A stretch of 36,035 nt of DNA, taken from NCBI GenBank assembly GCA_025361285.1, contig JANYAP010000026.1, forward strand, positions 1-36,035, written 5' to 3'. Below the pieces are notes generated by a model. It was not told where the DNA came from, did not search any database, and saw nothing but the letters and a program-made list of their open reading frames with translations. Numbering within the stretch: position 1 is the first letter of the stretch; every line of letters begins with the position of its first letter. Made by a program: the position numbers and the translations under genes. The DNA comes from Bacteroidales bacterium. Its GTDB lineage: Bacteria; Bacteroidota; Bacteroidia; Bacteroidales; JAAUTT01. This document shows, one piece after another, positions 24,635 to 34,121 of this stretch.

Positions 24635-25759
24635 TTATTGGATTCTGTGAAACATTCGCCACCAACGATCGGGGATTTCCTGTTTGCAAGCAAGCTCGTA
24701 ATCGTTTTCGGAACAAGCAAGCACAACATTATGGCTTTTTGCGCTAAAAGAAATTTCCATCCACCATCGGTTAGTAAGGTTACTTTGGTAGAACGCTAAA
24801 TCTTGTTTCGAATTGTTGTTATAAATTAAATACTTAGTAAAATTTTGCGGTTTCGAGTCGGGCTCTTCTAATATTCTGTTAGCCAAGCCTTCACAAAAGT
24901 ACCATATTACCTGAGCCGCAAGTTTAACAGTTGTTCGATGAATATCGTTTAATAAAGCAATATCGAAAATGCCCAAGGAGCTGATACGATTACTGTGGCC
25001 AGCATAAAATGATAGCTGGCAGGCTTCGTAGCCCGATAAACCGTTGGGAGAACTATTACCTGCACCAGGCGCATCGGAATGTTTTACCGAATTTAAGCTG
25101 AAATTAACGAAGTTCGAATCTCTAAGAATCGGTTCCATGTCCTGTATATTGTTGCGCACAGTGCCCAGCCTATAAGCTTCGTAATATGAGTCGTCAACAA
25201 TGTCGAGTACCGATTGTGGCACAAAATAGCTCTGATAACCGATGTTGATATAATTAAAGAAGGAAAGGCTATTTTCATCATCAAGGCTTCGTGCATGTTT
25301 AACAACACATTCGGGAATTACCTCTCGAGAAATGCGAGAATCGATAGATACCATATTTAATGGTTGTCCATTTTTTTGATATGCGAGATAGCTACCAAAA
25401 TTAAATTTAGAAGTGCCACCGATCAACACTATTATAATAGTATGCCTATTTATTTCCTGAAAAACTTCGCTTATATTAATACATGTATCGGCATGGTTAC
25501 TACCTACTTTAATATTGCCTAGGTCGATTATTGAAAGATTATTCGATACAGTAGCTAATTGATATAGCTGATTACGAACTTGATATGCTACTTCGAAGGT
25601 ATTGGCATTTTCCTCGTCGGGCACACCAAGAATGGCAACTTGAAAATTTTGCTTCTCTAAATGGATTGAATTACTGGTTAAAAAAGTTACATGTTTAGAT
25701 ATGAAGGAACTATCAACAAGGTTGTTATCGGTAAAATTTAAAAAGTCGGTTAGTTCCAT
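24635..25759 (-). CDS. Arginase-fold (ureohydrolase) protein lacking the metal ligands
   Basis: This 374-residue protein follows the arginase/formimidoylglutamase layout, but each metal motif has changed. The GGxH site reads GGTSKFNFG (114-122). The DAHxD site reads VSIDSRIS (137-144). The SxDxDxxDPxxAPG site reads FSLNSVKHSDAPG (220-232), keeping only the final APG-like turn. Catalysis of the usual Mn-dependent kind is therefore unlikely. The C-terminus carries two Trp-Trp motifs, RWWMEI (331-336) and DRWWR (364-368), outside the canonical fold. From memory, similar proteins annotated as formimidoylglutamase occur beside topA and gldK in other Bacteroidota. It starts 20 nt after the topA stop, so it is probably co-transcribed with topA, and it lies upstream of the T9SS operon. 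Role unknown; cytosolic. Confidence 0.8.
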   Translation of the reverse strand: MELTDFLNFTDNNLVDSSFISKHVTFLTSNSIHLEKQNFQVAILGVPDEENANTFEVAYQVRNQLYQLATVSNNLSIIDLGNIKVGSNHADTCINISEVFQEINRHTIIIVLIGGTSKFNFGSYLAYQKNGQPLNMVSIDSRISREVIPECVVKHARSLDDENSLSFFNYINIGYQSYFVPQSVLDIVDDSYYEAYRLGTVRNNIQDMEPILRDSNFVNFSLNSVKHSDAPGAGNSSPNGLSGYEACQLSFYAGHSNRISSLGIFDIALLNDIHRTTVKLAAQVIWYFCEGLANRILEEPDSKPQNFTKYLIYNNNSKQDLAFYQSNLTNRWWMEISFSAKSHNVVLACSENDYELACKQEIPDRWWRMFHRIQ

Positions 25760-25779
25760 AAGGTAATTATATAAAGGTA

Positions 25780-28119
25780 TTAGCTTTTTTTCTTGCCCTT
25801 AAATCCCTTGGCGCCACGGGCAGGTTTCGATTTCGAAGTACCATCTTTAATTATATCCATACATTCCTTAAAGGTAAGCGTTTCGGCATCTTTAGCTTTG
25901 GGAATCTTGTAATTGTCCTTTTTATAGGCAATGTAAGGACCCCACCGACCGTTAAGAACATGAACATCGGCATCTTCAGTAAATTTTTTAATTACCTTGT
26001 TTAAATGTTCCTGACGTTTAATAATTATTATTTCGGTAGCACGATCGATGTTCACTGTAAGTGGGTTATCTTCAGATATTTTAATGGAGTAAAATTTACT
26101 GTCGTGCTTAAGGTATGGACCAAACCTGCCAACGCCTGCGGAAACGTCTTTAGCCTCGAAAGTGCCGATAACTCTAGGAAGTTTAAATAAATCCAACACT
26201 TCTTCGAAGGTAATGGTATCGATGGATTGACCTTTTAGGAGCCCCGCGAATTTAGGCTTTTCTTCGTCGGAAACTAATCCTATTTGCGCCATAGGACCGA
26301 ATCGACCAATTTTTACCAAGATAGGTTTGCCCGAAGCGGGGTCGGTACCAAGAACGCGCTCCCCAACGCTACGCTCAGAAGTTTCGGTGGTTATGCCAAC
26401 TTTTTCGTGAAATGGGACATAAAATTTACCTATCATTTTTGTCCACCCCATATTTCCGGCTGCTATTTCGTCGAATTCCTTTTCTACATTGGCGGTGAAG
26501 CTATAATCTAAAATGTTTTTAAAGTGAAGAACCAAGAAGTCGTTAACAATCATACCAATATCGCTGGGAAAAAGCTTATACTTCTCGGCACCAGTTAATT
26601 CCTTCAGAATTTTTTCGGTAACGGCAAGATTTTGAAGTGTTATTTCCTGAAACTCGCGTGTAACGCCCTCTCTATCTTCCTTAACTACATATCCACGCAC
26701 TTGAATGGTCGAAATTGTGGGTGCATATGTGGAAGGACGACCTATACCTAATTCCTCCAGCTTTTTTACCAAACTGGCTTCGGTATATCGTGGTAGATGA
26801 TGTGTAAAGCGCTCAGTAGCTTTAATATAATTAAGGTCGAGAATTTGATTTACCTTAAGAGGAGGAAGAAGTCGCTCGGTACTTTCCTCGTTTTCATCGT
26901 CGGTCGATTCGATATAAACTTTCAGAAAGCCATCGAATTTCATTACTTCGCCAGTAGCTACAAATTTTTCGGGCGTAGTAGATATTGCTATGGTAACGGT
27001 GGTTTTTTCGAGAGCGGCATCGCTCATCTGCGATGCAATTGTGCGCTTCCAGATAAGGTCGTATAAGCGGCATTCCTGCGTAGAACCTTCTATTGATGGG
27101 TTATCGAGGTACGTTGGGCGTATTGCCTCGTGTGCTTCCTGCGCTCCTTTCGACTTGGTTTTGTAAACTCGTGGATAAGAGTATTTGGCACCAAACTCTT
27201 TAGTAATTACGTCTTTAGCTGCCGAAATAGCTGTTTCCGATAAATTTACCGAATCGGTACGCATATAGGTTATTTTACCTGCTTCGTAAAGCTTTTGCGC
27301 AATAGCCATGGTTTGCGAAACTGAAAAGCTCAGTTTACGGCTGGCTTCCTGCTGAAGTGTGGAAGTGGTAAAAGGTGCCGACGGCGATTTTTTTGTTGGC
27401 TTGGTAACAATATCGGTTATTTTGAATTGCGCGCCCTTACATTTATTCAGAAAATCGATGGTGGCGTTGCGGTCGGGAAATTTATTTTCGAGTTCGGAAA
27501 ATAACGAACCTTGTTTCTGCTCGGTAAAGAAATTGGCGTTTACACGAAAAGCCGACGTACTTTTAAACGATTGTATTTCGCGCTCGCGCTCCACTATTAG
27601 GCGAACAGCCACCGATTGAACACGACCTGCCGATAACGAAGGTTTAACCTTTTTCCAAAGGATAGGCGAAATTTCGAAACCAACCAACCGATCGAGTACT
27701 CGCCTAGCCTGCTGTGCGTTAACGAGATTAAAATCGATAAACCGCGGATTTTTAATTGCATTTAAAATCGCATCCTTAGTAATTTCGTGAAAAACAATAC
27801 GTTTTGTATTATTTTCTTTCAAACCTAAAACTTCGTATAAATGCCACGAAATAGCTTCTCCTTCGCGGTCTTCATCGGAGGCGAGCCACACAGTTTTTGC
27901 TTCTTTGGCAAACTTTTTTAATTCGGCTACAACTTTCTTTTTATCCTCAGGAACAATGTATTGAGGCGCATAGTCGTTTTTTACGTCTATACCCAAATTC
28001 TTTTTGTCCAAATCGCGGATGTGACCGAAACTCGACTTCACCAAATAGTTTTTCCCCAAAAACTTCTCAATAGTAGAGGCTTTAGCAGGAGATTCGACAA
28101 TTACCAGATTTTCAACCAT
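25780..28119 (-). CDS. topA: DNA topoisomerase I (type IA)
   Basis: This 779-residue enzyme has a TOPRIM domain with VIVESPAKASTIEKFLG (Glu9) and the acidic DEDREGE (82-88). The active-site region is KITYMRTDS, with nucleophile Tyr285. Strand-passage domain motifs include NAQQARRVLDRLVGF and LSAGRVQSVAVRLIVERE. Instead of C-terminal zinc fingers it has three glycine-rich repeats with the core GR(F/W)GP(Y/M) (IGRFGPMAQIG, VGRFGPYLKHD, NGRWGPYIAYK). It ends in a Lys-rich tail (GAKGFKGKKKS), usual for Bacteroidota. It relaxes negative supercoils. The divergent penicillin-binding protein gene starts 115 nt away; the arginase-fold gene follows 20 nt downstream. Confidence 0.97.
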   Translation of the reverse strand: MVENLVIVESPAKASTIEKFLGKNYLVKSSFGHIRDLDKKNLGIDVKNDYAPQYIVPEDKKKVVAELKKFAKEAKTVWLASDEDREGEAISWHLYEVLGLKENNTKRIVFHEITKDAILNAIKNPRFIDFNLVNAQQARRVLDRLVGFEISPILWKKVKPSLSAGRVQSVAVRLIVEREREIQSFKSTSAFRVNANFFTEQKQGSLFSELENKFPDRNATIDFLNKCKGAQFKITDIVTKPTKKSPSAPFTTSTLQQEASRKLSFSVSQTMAIAQKLYEAGKITYMRTDSVNLSETAISAAKDVITKEFGAKYSYPRVYKTKSKGAQEAHEAIRPTYLDNPSIEGSTQECRLYDLIWKRTIASQMSDAALEKTTVTIAISTTPEKFVATGEVMKFDGFLKVYIESTDDENEESTERLLPPLKVNQILDLNYIKATERFTHHLPRYTEASLVKKLEELGIGRPSTYAPTISTIQVRGYVVKEDREGVTREFQEITLQNLAVTEKILKELTGAEKYKLFPSDIGMIVNDFLVLHFKNILDYSFTANVEKEFDEIAAGNMGWTKMIGKFYVPFHEKVGITTETSERSVGERVLGTDPASGKPILVKIGRFGPMAQIGLVSDEEKPKFAGLLKGQSIDTITFEEVLDLFKLPRVIGTFEAKDVSAGVGRFGPYLKHDSKFYSIKISEDNPLTVNIDRATEIIIIKRQEHLNKVIKKFTEDADVHVLNGRWGPYIAYKKDNYKIPKAKDAETLTFKECMDIIKDGTSKSKPARGAKGFKGKKKS

Positions 28120-28234
28120 AACATTTTGACTCCATATTTAAAAAACACCGCAAAGTAAAAAAAATACGTGGCTAATCTCAAAATTTTAAATTAAATATTA
28201 TTTGTTAAATTTACCGCTCAATCATAACCAATCC

Positions 28235-30613
28235 ATGGCAAACCTAAGCGACAAGCAGATTAAGTACCTTAAATATTTTTGGATAATTTTTTTAAGTCCT
28301 ATTTTTTTATTCGCAATAATCATTTTGCTTATCTCGATGGGGTGGGTAGGATTTATGCCTTCGTTCGAAGATTTGGAAAATCCGAACCGTAATTTAGCAT
28401 CGGAAATATATTCGGACGATGGAAAGGTACTTAGTACATATTATTTGGATGAAAACCGTAATGCGATTGAATATCAGGACATTTCGCCATTGGTAGTGCA
28501 AGCGTTAATTGCCCGTGAGGATCATCGTTTCAGGGAGCATTCGGGCATTGATAGCTGGGGTTTACTAAGGGTTATCTCGAAAACCATATTATTAGGGAAT
28601 AAGAGCCAGGGCGGTGGTAGCACAATTACGCAGCAATTGGCTAAAAACTTATATACTCGGCAAAGCAAATACAATACCGATACTGTTGAAAGCAAATTTG
28701 GTTTTTTCAACAAAATATCGCTTTCTGTTACAAAATTTAAGGAATGGGTTATAGCAATAAAGTTGGAGCGCAATTACTCGAAGGAAGAAATTATTACAAT
28801 GTACTTAAACACAGTTCCTTTTGGTGGCGAGGATTACGGCTTAAAAATAGCGTCGCGCACGTATTATAATAAATCGCCCGACTCGCTAAAAATTGAGGAA
28901 GCAGCCATGTTAGTAGGTATGCTAAAGGCAACCACAAAATATAACCCAAAACGCAACCCCGAGCGGGCATTTATTCGCCGAAACAGCGTTTTAGATAAAA
29001 TGTGCGAACACAATTATATTTCGAAGGCACAATACGATTCGCTTTCGAGCATTCCTATCGAAAAAACGCTAAACTTCCAAAGCCAAGCGCAGGATGCTGG
29101 GGTGGCTCCATATTTGAGGGAATATATAAGGTTGTTAATGACCAAAAAGAAACCAGAGCGTAACGATTATAACGTATTTAAAACATATCAGGACGATTCG
29201 CTACGATGGATGGAAGACCCTATTTACGGATGGTGTAACAAAAATATAAAACCCGACGGCACACCATATAATTTGTATAAGGATGGTTTAAAAATACATA
29301 CCACTATTAACTGGCGAATGCAGATTTATGCAGAGAAGTCGGTTACCGAGCATCTTTCAAAAACCGTACAGCCAGCTTTTTATCTCGAAAAGAAAGGCAA
29401 AAAGAAGGCTCCGTACTCAAACGACCGCAACGAAACCGAAATTTTAAAATGGATGACCAACGCCATGAAGCAAACAGGGCGATACAAAAATTTGCGAAAC
29501 GCAGGTTTGACTGATAAGGAGATACTGAAAAACTTTAAGACTAAAACCGATATGCGAGTTTTCTCTTATAAAGGAGAGCTCGACACGATTATGACCCCTT
29601 GGGATTCGATAAAATACTACAAATTTTTCCTTAGGGCAAGCTTTTTGGCAGTAGATCCGCACACGGGATATATAAAGGCTTGGGTGGGCGGTCCCGATTT
29701 TAGATACTTTAAATATAATGGAGTAATGCAGCGTAGGCAGGTAGGATCGACCATTAAGCCGTTTTTATATACTTTGGCAATGCAGGAGGGTAAGCGCCCA
29801 TGCGATCCAATATTAAACGCACGCGTAACCATTGAACAGCCAGAGCTGGATACCGTTTGGAGCCCAAAAAACTCCGACGAAGGTAAATACGATGGTAAGG
29901 AAGTAACGATGAAATTTGCAATGTCGAATTCATTAAACTATGCATCGGCACGGTTGATGAAGCTATATAAACCACAACCCATGATAGACATTATTAGGAA
30001 GATGGGAGTTAAAAGCGACATTATGGCTGTGCCTTCAATTTGCCTAGGAACACCCGAACTTACACTAAGCGAATTAGTTGGCGCATACACCACATTTCCG
30101 AATAAAGGAGTGTACACACAACCAATATTTATTTCGCGCATTGAGGATAAGAACGGTAATTTGCTAACTACTATTAAACCTCAGCAAAACGAAGCCATTA
30201 GCGAGGTAACTGCATATACAATGGTAAAAATGCTACAGCAGGTTGTTCTGGGTGGTACAGGAGCAAGGTTGCGGTATAAGTTTAACTTAATGAACGAAAT
30301 GGGCGGAAAAACAGGTACTACCGATAATCACTCCGACGGATGGTTTGTAGGAATTACGCCCGATTTGGTTGCTGGTGCATGGGTTGGAGGTGAAGAGCCT
30401 ACAATACATTTCGATAGGATGAAAAGTGGCGAGGGTGCAGCATTGGCCTTACCAATATTTGGTTTGTTTATGCAAAAAGTATATGCCGATCCTAAAATTA
30501 ACCTTACCACTGGGCCGTTTAAAGAGCCGGAAGGGTTTAATGTAAGTTTCGACTGTTCGATGATTGATGTGGATGAGGCAATAAGCAAGGAAAATTTGGA
30601 AGATTCGTTTTGA
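28235..30613 (+). CDS. mrcA: Class A penicillin-binding protein 1A
   Basis: The start is ATG 28235 (792 residues); an in-frame TTG 11 codons earlier adds nothing recognisable. A short cytoplasmic end is followed by a membrane anchor (about 14-34). The GT51 glycosyltransferase domain (about 60-260) has REDHRFREHSG (Glu95), GGGSTITQQLAKNLY and a further conserved stretch, KEEIITMYLNTVPFGG. The transpeptidase domain has the SxxK motif STIKP (Ser505, Lys508), SLN (566-568) and KTGT (Lys692). Both activities look intact. It polymerises and cross-links peptidoglycan on the periplasmic side of the inner membrane. An insert of about 130 residues between the two domains is Lys-rich (KKGKKKAPYSND). It ends convergent to the carotenoid operon. 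Confidence 0.95.
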   Translation: MANLSDKQIKYLKYFWIIFLSPIFLFAIIILLISMGWVGFMPSFEDLENPNRNLASEIYSDDGKVLSTYYLDENRNAIEYQDISPLVVQALIAREDHRFREHSGIDSWGLLRVISKTILLGNKSQGGGSTITQQLAKNLYTRQSKYNTDTVESKFGFFNKISLSVTKFKEWVIAIKLERNYSKEEIITMYLNTVPFGGEDYGLKIASRTYYNKSPDSLKIEEAAMLVGMLKATTKYNPKRNPERAFIRRNSVLDKMCEHNYISKAQYDSLSSIPIEKTLNFQSQAQDAGVAPYLREYIRLLMTKKKPERNDYNVFKTYQDDSLRWMEDPIYGWCNKNIKPDGTPYNLYKDGLKIHTTINWRMQIYAEKSVTEHLSKTVQPAFYLEKKGKKKAPYSNDRNETEILKWMTNAMKQTGRYKNLRNAGLTDKEILKNFKTKTDMRVFSYKGELDTIMTPWDSIKYYKFFLRASFLAVDPHTGYIKAWVGGPDFRYFKYNGVMQRRQVGSTIKPFLYTLAMQEGKRPCDPILNARVTIEQPELDTVWSPKNSDEGKYDGKEVTMKFAMSNSLNYASARLMKLYKPQPMIDIIRKMGVKSDIMAVPSICLGTPELTLSELVGAYTTFPNKGVYTQPIFISRIEDKNGNLLTTIKPQQNEAISEVTAYTMVKMLQQVVLGGTGARLRYKFNLMNEMGGKTGTTDNHSDGWFVGITPDLVAGAWVGGEEPTIHFDRMKSGEGAALALPIFGLFMQKVYADPKINLTTGPFKEPEGFNVSFDCSMIDVDEAISKENLEDSF

Positions 30614-30730
30614 CGGAATTGATTTTTGCTTGCAAACACTATTTAGTACCCGTCCATAAAGTAAAAATTGCAACAGATTCACAGATTGTAATATTTTCAA
30701 CTATTTGATAATATGCTAATATGTGGCAAG

Positions 30731-30767
30731 TTTTTTTAATCATTAAAAAATATTCCGAAATTACGGA
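30731..30767. terminator. Weak candidate termination region between convergent operons
   Basis: A T7/A6 palindrome (TTTTTTAAT-C-ATTAAAAAA, 30732-30750) is flanked by a 4-bp hairpin (TCCG 30754-30757, CGGA 30764-30767). On the minus strand that hairpin is followed by a U-rich run. It is the only terminator-like signal in the 230-nt gap (30614-30843) between the PBP gene and the desaturase. The stem is short, so confidence is low. Confidence 0.25.
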
Positions 30768-30843
30768 TTGACACTATTTGATTTATAAAACTATTGCTTT
30801 AAAACATTTTACAAGGGAAACTGAGGAGGAATAGGCTCAAATA

Positions 30844-32319
30844 TTACAATACATACTTCTCAATCCTTTCGGCTGCCAGTTTCGAACTTATAATTGCCAT
30901 TGGTAAACCAGCCCCAGGAATAGTTGAAGCACCTACGTAAAATACATTTTTAAACTTTTCGTCGAAATTAGCAGGGCGAAAAGCTCCTATCTGATTCATA
31001 CTGTGCGATAAGCCCAAGCCACTTCCACGATGTAGATTAAACTGGTTCTGCCAATCAATTGGTGTATAAACGGTTCGCGATATTATTTCGGGTGCAATGT
31101 CTTTATCTATTCGTTTCGAGAAATCGGCAATAATGCTATCTACAATCGCATCTTTATCGTCCCAATTTGGTTTATGCAACAGATTAGGAACGGGGCACAC
31201 AAAAAACAAACTCTCGCAACCTTCGGGGGCACACTCTTGGTTGTATTTCGACAATACATTTACGTAATAATAAGGCTTTTGCAGCGTGTCGGGGTTCTGT
31301 AAAATGTTATTGGCGTACTCTTCGTAGTTCGAACCCAAATAATAGTTGTGATGATTTACCTGTGGAAGCTTAGTTTTTAAACCTATATAAAATGTTAGGT
31401 AACCCATTGTCCAATTCATTTTGTCGAGCTTTTCCAACGAATATTTTTCGCGTTTAAAAACCTTGCTTCTAAAAACGGCTGCGTCGGCATTTACCAAAAT
31501 AACGTCCGAACTCCATTTGTTTCCTTTCGTATCAATAAGGTATTCAAGCGTTTTGCCATTGCCAACAAAATCAACTACTTCGGTATTGTATGTAATTTTT
31601 ACATTCTCCTTTTTCAATTCATCTACAATTCCTTCAACAATTTTATACATGCCGCCTTCCACATTGTAATAGCCGTCGTGCTTAAATTCGGTGTACGAAA
31701 GCAAGGTGTATATTGCCATTGTATCGAACGGGGTGCGACCTAAGAAAAACGCCACTAGCGAAACAATTTGCTGCGCCTCTTTTGAGGTGAAGTTGCGTTT
31801 AACCTCTTGCCAAAAACTGCGGAAAAGCACTGGAATATGCGTTGAATTTACGCGCATTAATGTAATAACGTACGAAAACACCGAGTCGAAATTGTTTTTT
31901 ATAACCAAATCAACAGTATCGTGAAACAGAGCGCCCGATTTAGCAAGATATTTGGTCATGCGCTCTTCAAAATCGGGCTCAACATCTTTAAACTGAGCAG
32001 CCAACTTTTTAATATCCTTATATAGAAAGAATGTTTTAGGATTATCGCTAAAATTGACGGTGTATAATGGGTCGAGTTCAATGTATTTAAAAGGCAGCTC
32101 TATGTTGCAATCTCTGGCAAACTCCTTAAATTCGAACGACATACTAAAAAAGCTAGGGCCTGTATCGAACGTAAAACCATCTTTTTTAAGTTGATTTAGC
32201 CTTCCACCTGCCTGAGCATTTTTTTCAATAAGTTCAACTTTATACTCTTTTTTTGCCAATCGTAAAGCGGTAGCTAAACCACCAAGACCGGCGCCCACAA
32301 TTAATACATTTTTTTGCAT
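30844..32319 (-). CDS. CrtI-family carotenoid desaturase (CrtI or CrtD type)
   Basis: This 491-residue FAD-dependent enzyme has an N-terminal dinucleotide-binding motif, VLIVGAGLGGLATALRLA, followed by EKNAQAGGRLNQLKKDGFTFDTGPS, typical of the phytoene desaturase family. The C-terminal signature NVFYVGASTIPGAGLPMAI is also complete. The length is normal. It could be a phytoene/lycopene-forming desaturase (CrtI) or a 3,4-desaturase acting on 1-hydroxy carotenoids (CrtD). Its place at the end of a tailoring operon with CruF, a glycosyltransferase and an acyltransferase favours the latter, and no crtB neighbour is visible. The start is 5 nt after the TPR gene. Membrane-associated on the cytosolic side. 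Confidence 0.88.
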   Translation of the reverse strand: MQKNVLIVGAGLGGLATALRLAKKEYKVELIEKNAQAGGRLNQLKKDGFTFDTGPSFFSMSFEFKEFARDCNIELPFKYIELDPLYTVNFSDNPKTFFLYKDIKKLAAQFKDVEPDFEERMTKYLAKSGALFHDTVDLVIKNNFDSVFSYVITLMRVNSTHIPVLFRSFWQEVKRNFTSKEAQQIVSLVAFFLGRTPFDTMAIYTLLSYTEFKHDGYYNVEGGMYKIVEGIVDELKKENVKITYNTEVVDFVGNGKTLEYLIDTKGNKWSSDVILVNADAAVFRSKVFKREKYSLEKLDKMNWTMGYLTFYIGLKTKLPQVNHHNYYLGSNYEEYANNILQNPDTLQKPYYYVNVLSKYNQECAPEGCESLFFVCPVPNLLHKPNWDDKDAIVDSIIADFSKRIDKDIAPEIISRTVYTPIDWQNQFNLHRGSGLGLSHSMNQIGAFRPANFDEKFKNVFYVGASTIPGAGLPMAIISSKLAAERIEKYVL

Positions 32320-32324
32320 GCTTG

Positions 32325-33059
32325 TTATTTTATTTTCTGAAGTAAATTAGGATACAATTCGTTTTTAACCCATAAAAAATTGGGTTCTATTTTAAGCGTT
32401 TTTGCATAATACACTTTTGCATTTTCGTACTCACCTATTTCGGTGTATGCCTTGGCAATCATTGATAATAAGCTTAAATAATTCCAATCGTTTTTAATTT
32501 TTTCGGGATTTTTCGCCATTAAACTTTCGGCACGTTTATAATATTCCAAAGCTACCTTTTTTGAACCTCCAAAAACCGGTGGCGTATAAAATTGAGAATT
32601 AGCGTATTGAATGTAACCATACGGATTGTTGGCATCTTGCTTTATTGCCAGTTTGGCACACTCAACGCTTTTAGGACCAATAAATGGAGCTTTTAGTTTG
32701 TTAAGACCAATTCTATAACCATAAAAAGCTGATTTGTAAGAATTTATTAGCGAAATATTATTGCTGGATTTTTCAAGAATTAGTATATTAATATCGCCTT
32801 GTTCAATATAACTTTCGGCAATATCATTTTTATCATTGCCAATACACCAAGCAATGTAACCAAATTGATAGTTAAGTAATTCCAATCGTAAATCTGAACT
32901 TTTGGGTTTCTGTAAGTTCATTTCATCTATTGTTTTTTTCCACAAATTCATATTATTGCTAATATAAGCATTGTAAATATCAGTCTTATACGATGCTTTA
33001 ATGCCGTTAAAAACAAAAAACATTAATATCAATGTTATGAAATATTTCGACCTTTCCAT
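32325..33059 (-). CDS. Secreted TPR-repeat protein within the carotenoid operon
   Basis: This 244-residue protein has a signal peptide (about 1-22, MERSKYFITLILMFFVFNG...) and a helical body. Recognisable TPR-like units lie at the C-terminus (LSMIAKAYTEIGEYENAKVYYAKTLKIEPN, about 203-232) and around 145-170 (NPYGYIQYANSQFYT). Its start lies 25 nt inside the glycosyltransferase gene, and its stop is 5 nt from the desaturase, so it is translationally embedded in the carotenoid operon. It has no enzymatic motif. It may scaffold or help locate a carotenoid complex at the periplasmic face, but only position supports this. I do not recognise a named family. Confidence 0.75.
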   Translation of the reverse strand: MERSKYFITLILMFFVFNGIKASYKTDIYNAYISNNMNLWKKTIDEMNLQKPKSSDLRLELLNYQFGYIAWCIGNDKNDIAESYIEQGDINILILEKSSNNISLINSYKSAFYGYRIGLNKLKAPFIGPKSVECAKLAIKQDANNPYGYIQYANSQFYTPPVFGGSKKVALEYYKRAESLMAKNPEKIKNDWNYLSLLSMIAKAYTEIGEYENAKVYYAKTLKIEPNFLWVKNELYPNLLQKIK

Positions 33060-34120
33060 TGGTGTTGGTTTTTTAATTTGTTTGTAAATGCTTTATAGAT
33101 AAACAACCCTAACGACAATTGTTGCGGAATAATTAAAATTAAATTGGCAAGTACATTTTGTTTACTAGCTATTGAAACCAATGTTCTGGTAATTAGCACT
33201 ATACTAAAATATAGTATTAAAATCTTCAAATCATATAAAAAAACTAAAAAACCCAAACATGTTATTAACCAAAATATTAAAGCTACCGAAAACGAATTCC
33301 CGAAAAAGATAACGACATTCTTCGAAAAACCGTTCACGGCTTCGTTAAAGCAATTGTACATGCGGCATTCTATTGTATAATTGCCGAGCAAACAAGCAAT
33401 TGGAATATTGTTTTGCTTATAATATCGTGCAATTTCGATATCTTCAACCTTGTTATTTTTGAATTTTTCATGAGGCAAAGTCTCGAAGTATTTTGTTTTA
33501 ATGAACAACATAAACTGCCCATTTGCCGCAGCCAACGATGCAAATTTAGATTTAAAAACAAGCACCAAAGGCAAAAGAGTCAATAAAATGTAATTCATAT
33601 TTGGCACGGTTAATAGTTCGCCAAGGCTTAGCATCTTCTGTTTCGGGAAAATAGAAAGCAAACCCAATTTATGTTTCTCGGCAATGGCAATAGTATTTTT
33701 AATAATTCCACCTTTTACGCGAACATCGGCATCAAGGAACAGCAAATAGTCGCCTTTGGCATGCATGGCCAAACTGTTACAAGCAAAGTTTTTACCCAGC
33801 CAGCCATTGGGCAAACCATCAGAATTTATTAGCTGTATTCGCTTATCGGTTTTAGCAATGTTACTTACTATTTCTTCGGTTTTATCGGACGATAGGTCGT
33901 TAAATACAATAACATCAATGTTTTGATAGTCCTGATTTTGCAAATCGTGCAATAAATTGGCAATGTTTTTTTCTTCGTTGCGAGCAGGTATTAAAATTGA
34001 CACCAATCCGTTGAAATTACTGCCGCTTGGCTTAAGTTTCGGAACAAACAACACATTAGTCAATGCTACAGCAAGCTGAATAATAGAGAATGCTAATATA
34101 AAATATGCTAGATATATCAT
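33035..34120 (-). CDS. Family 2 glycosyltransferase, likely carotenoid-modifying
   Basis: This 361-residue protein has an N-terminal membrane helix (about 3-24). A GT-A domain follows: VSILIPARNEEKNIANLL, DVIVFNDLSSDKTEEIV, GWLGKNFACNSLA, the metal-binding LLFLDADVR (Asp130, Asp132) and a KVEDIEIARYY acidic motif near 225. It ends in three to four membrane helices (about 270-345). The GWxGKxxAC wording is typical of the CrtQ-like/CruC-like glycosyltransferases found in carotenoid clusters. It would glycosylate a hydroxyl made by the CruF-type hydratase. It is one base from the acyltransferase gene. The sugar and exact acceptor are unknown. Confidence 0.83.
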   Translation of the reverse strand: MIYLAYFILAFSIIQLAVALTNVLFVPKLKPSGSNFNGLVSILIPARNEEKNIANLLHDLQNQDYQNIDVIVFNDLSSDKTEEIVSNIAKTDKRIQLINSDGLPNGWLGKNFACNSLAMHAKGDYLLFLDADVRVKGGIIKNTIAIAEKHKLGLLSIFPKQKMLSLGELLTVPNMNYILLTLLPLVLVFKSKFASLAAANGQFMLFIKTKYFETLPHEKFKNNKVEDIEIARYYKQNNIPIACLLGNYTIECRMYNCFNEAVNGFSKNVVIFFGNSFSVALIFWLITCLGFLVFLYDLKILILYFSIVLITRTLVSIASKQNVLANLILIIPQQLSLGLFIYKAFTNKLKNQHQWKGRNIS

Positions 34121-34121
34121 T

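Noticed and set aside
28120-28234. A divergent promoter pair or small RNA between topA and the PBP gene
   Set aside because: No full TAnnTTTG box was found on either strand and no stable hairpin; only weak AT-rich near-matches.
30614-30843. A small gene in the gap between the PBP and desaturase genes
   Set aside because: The short frames lack plausible starts and motifs, and the region is AT-rich with only weak terminator-like symmetry.
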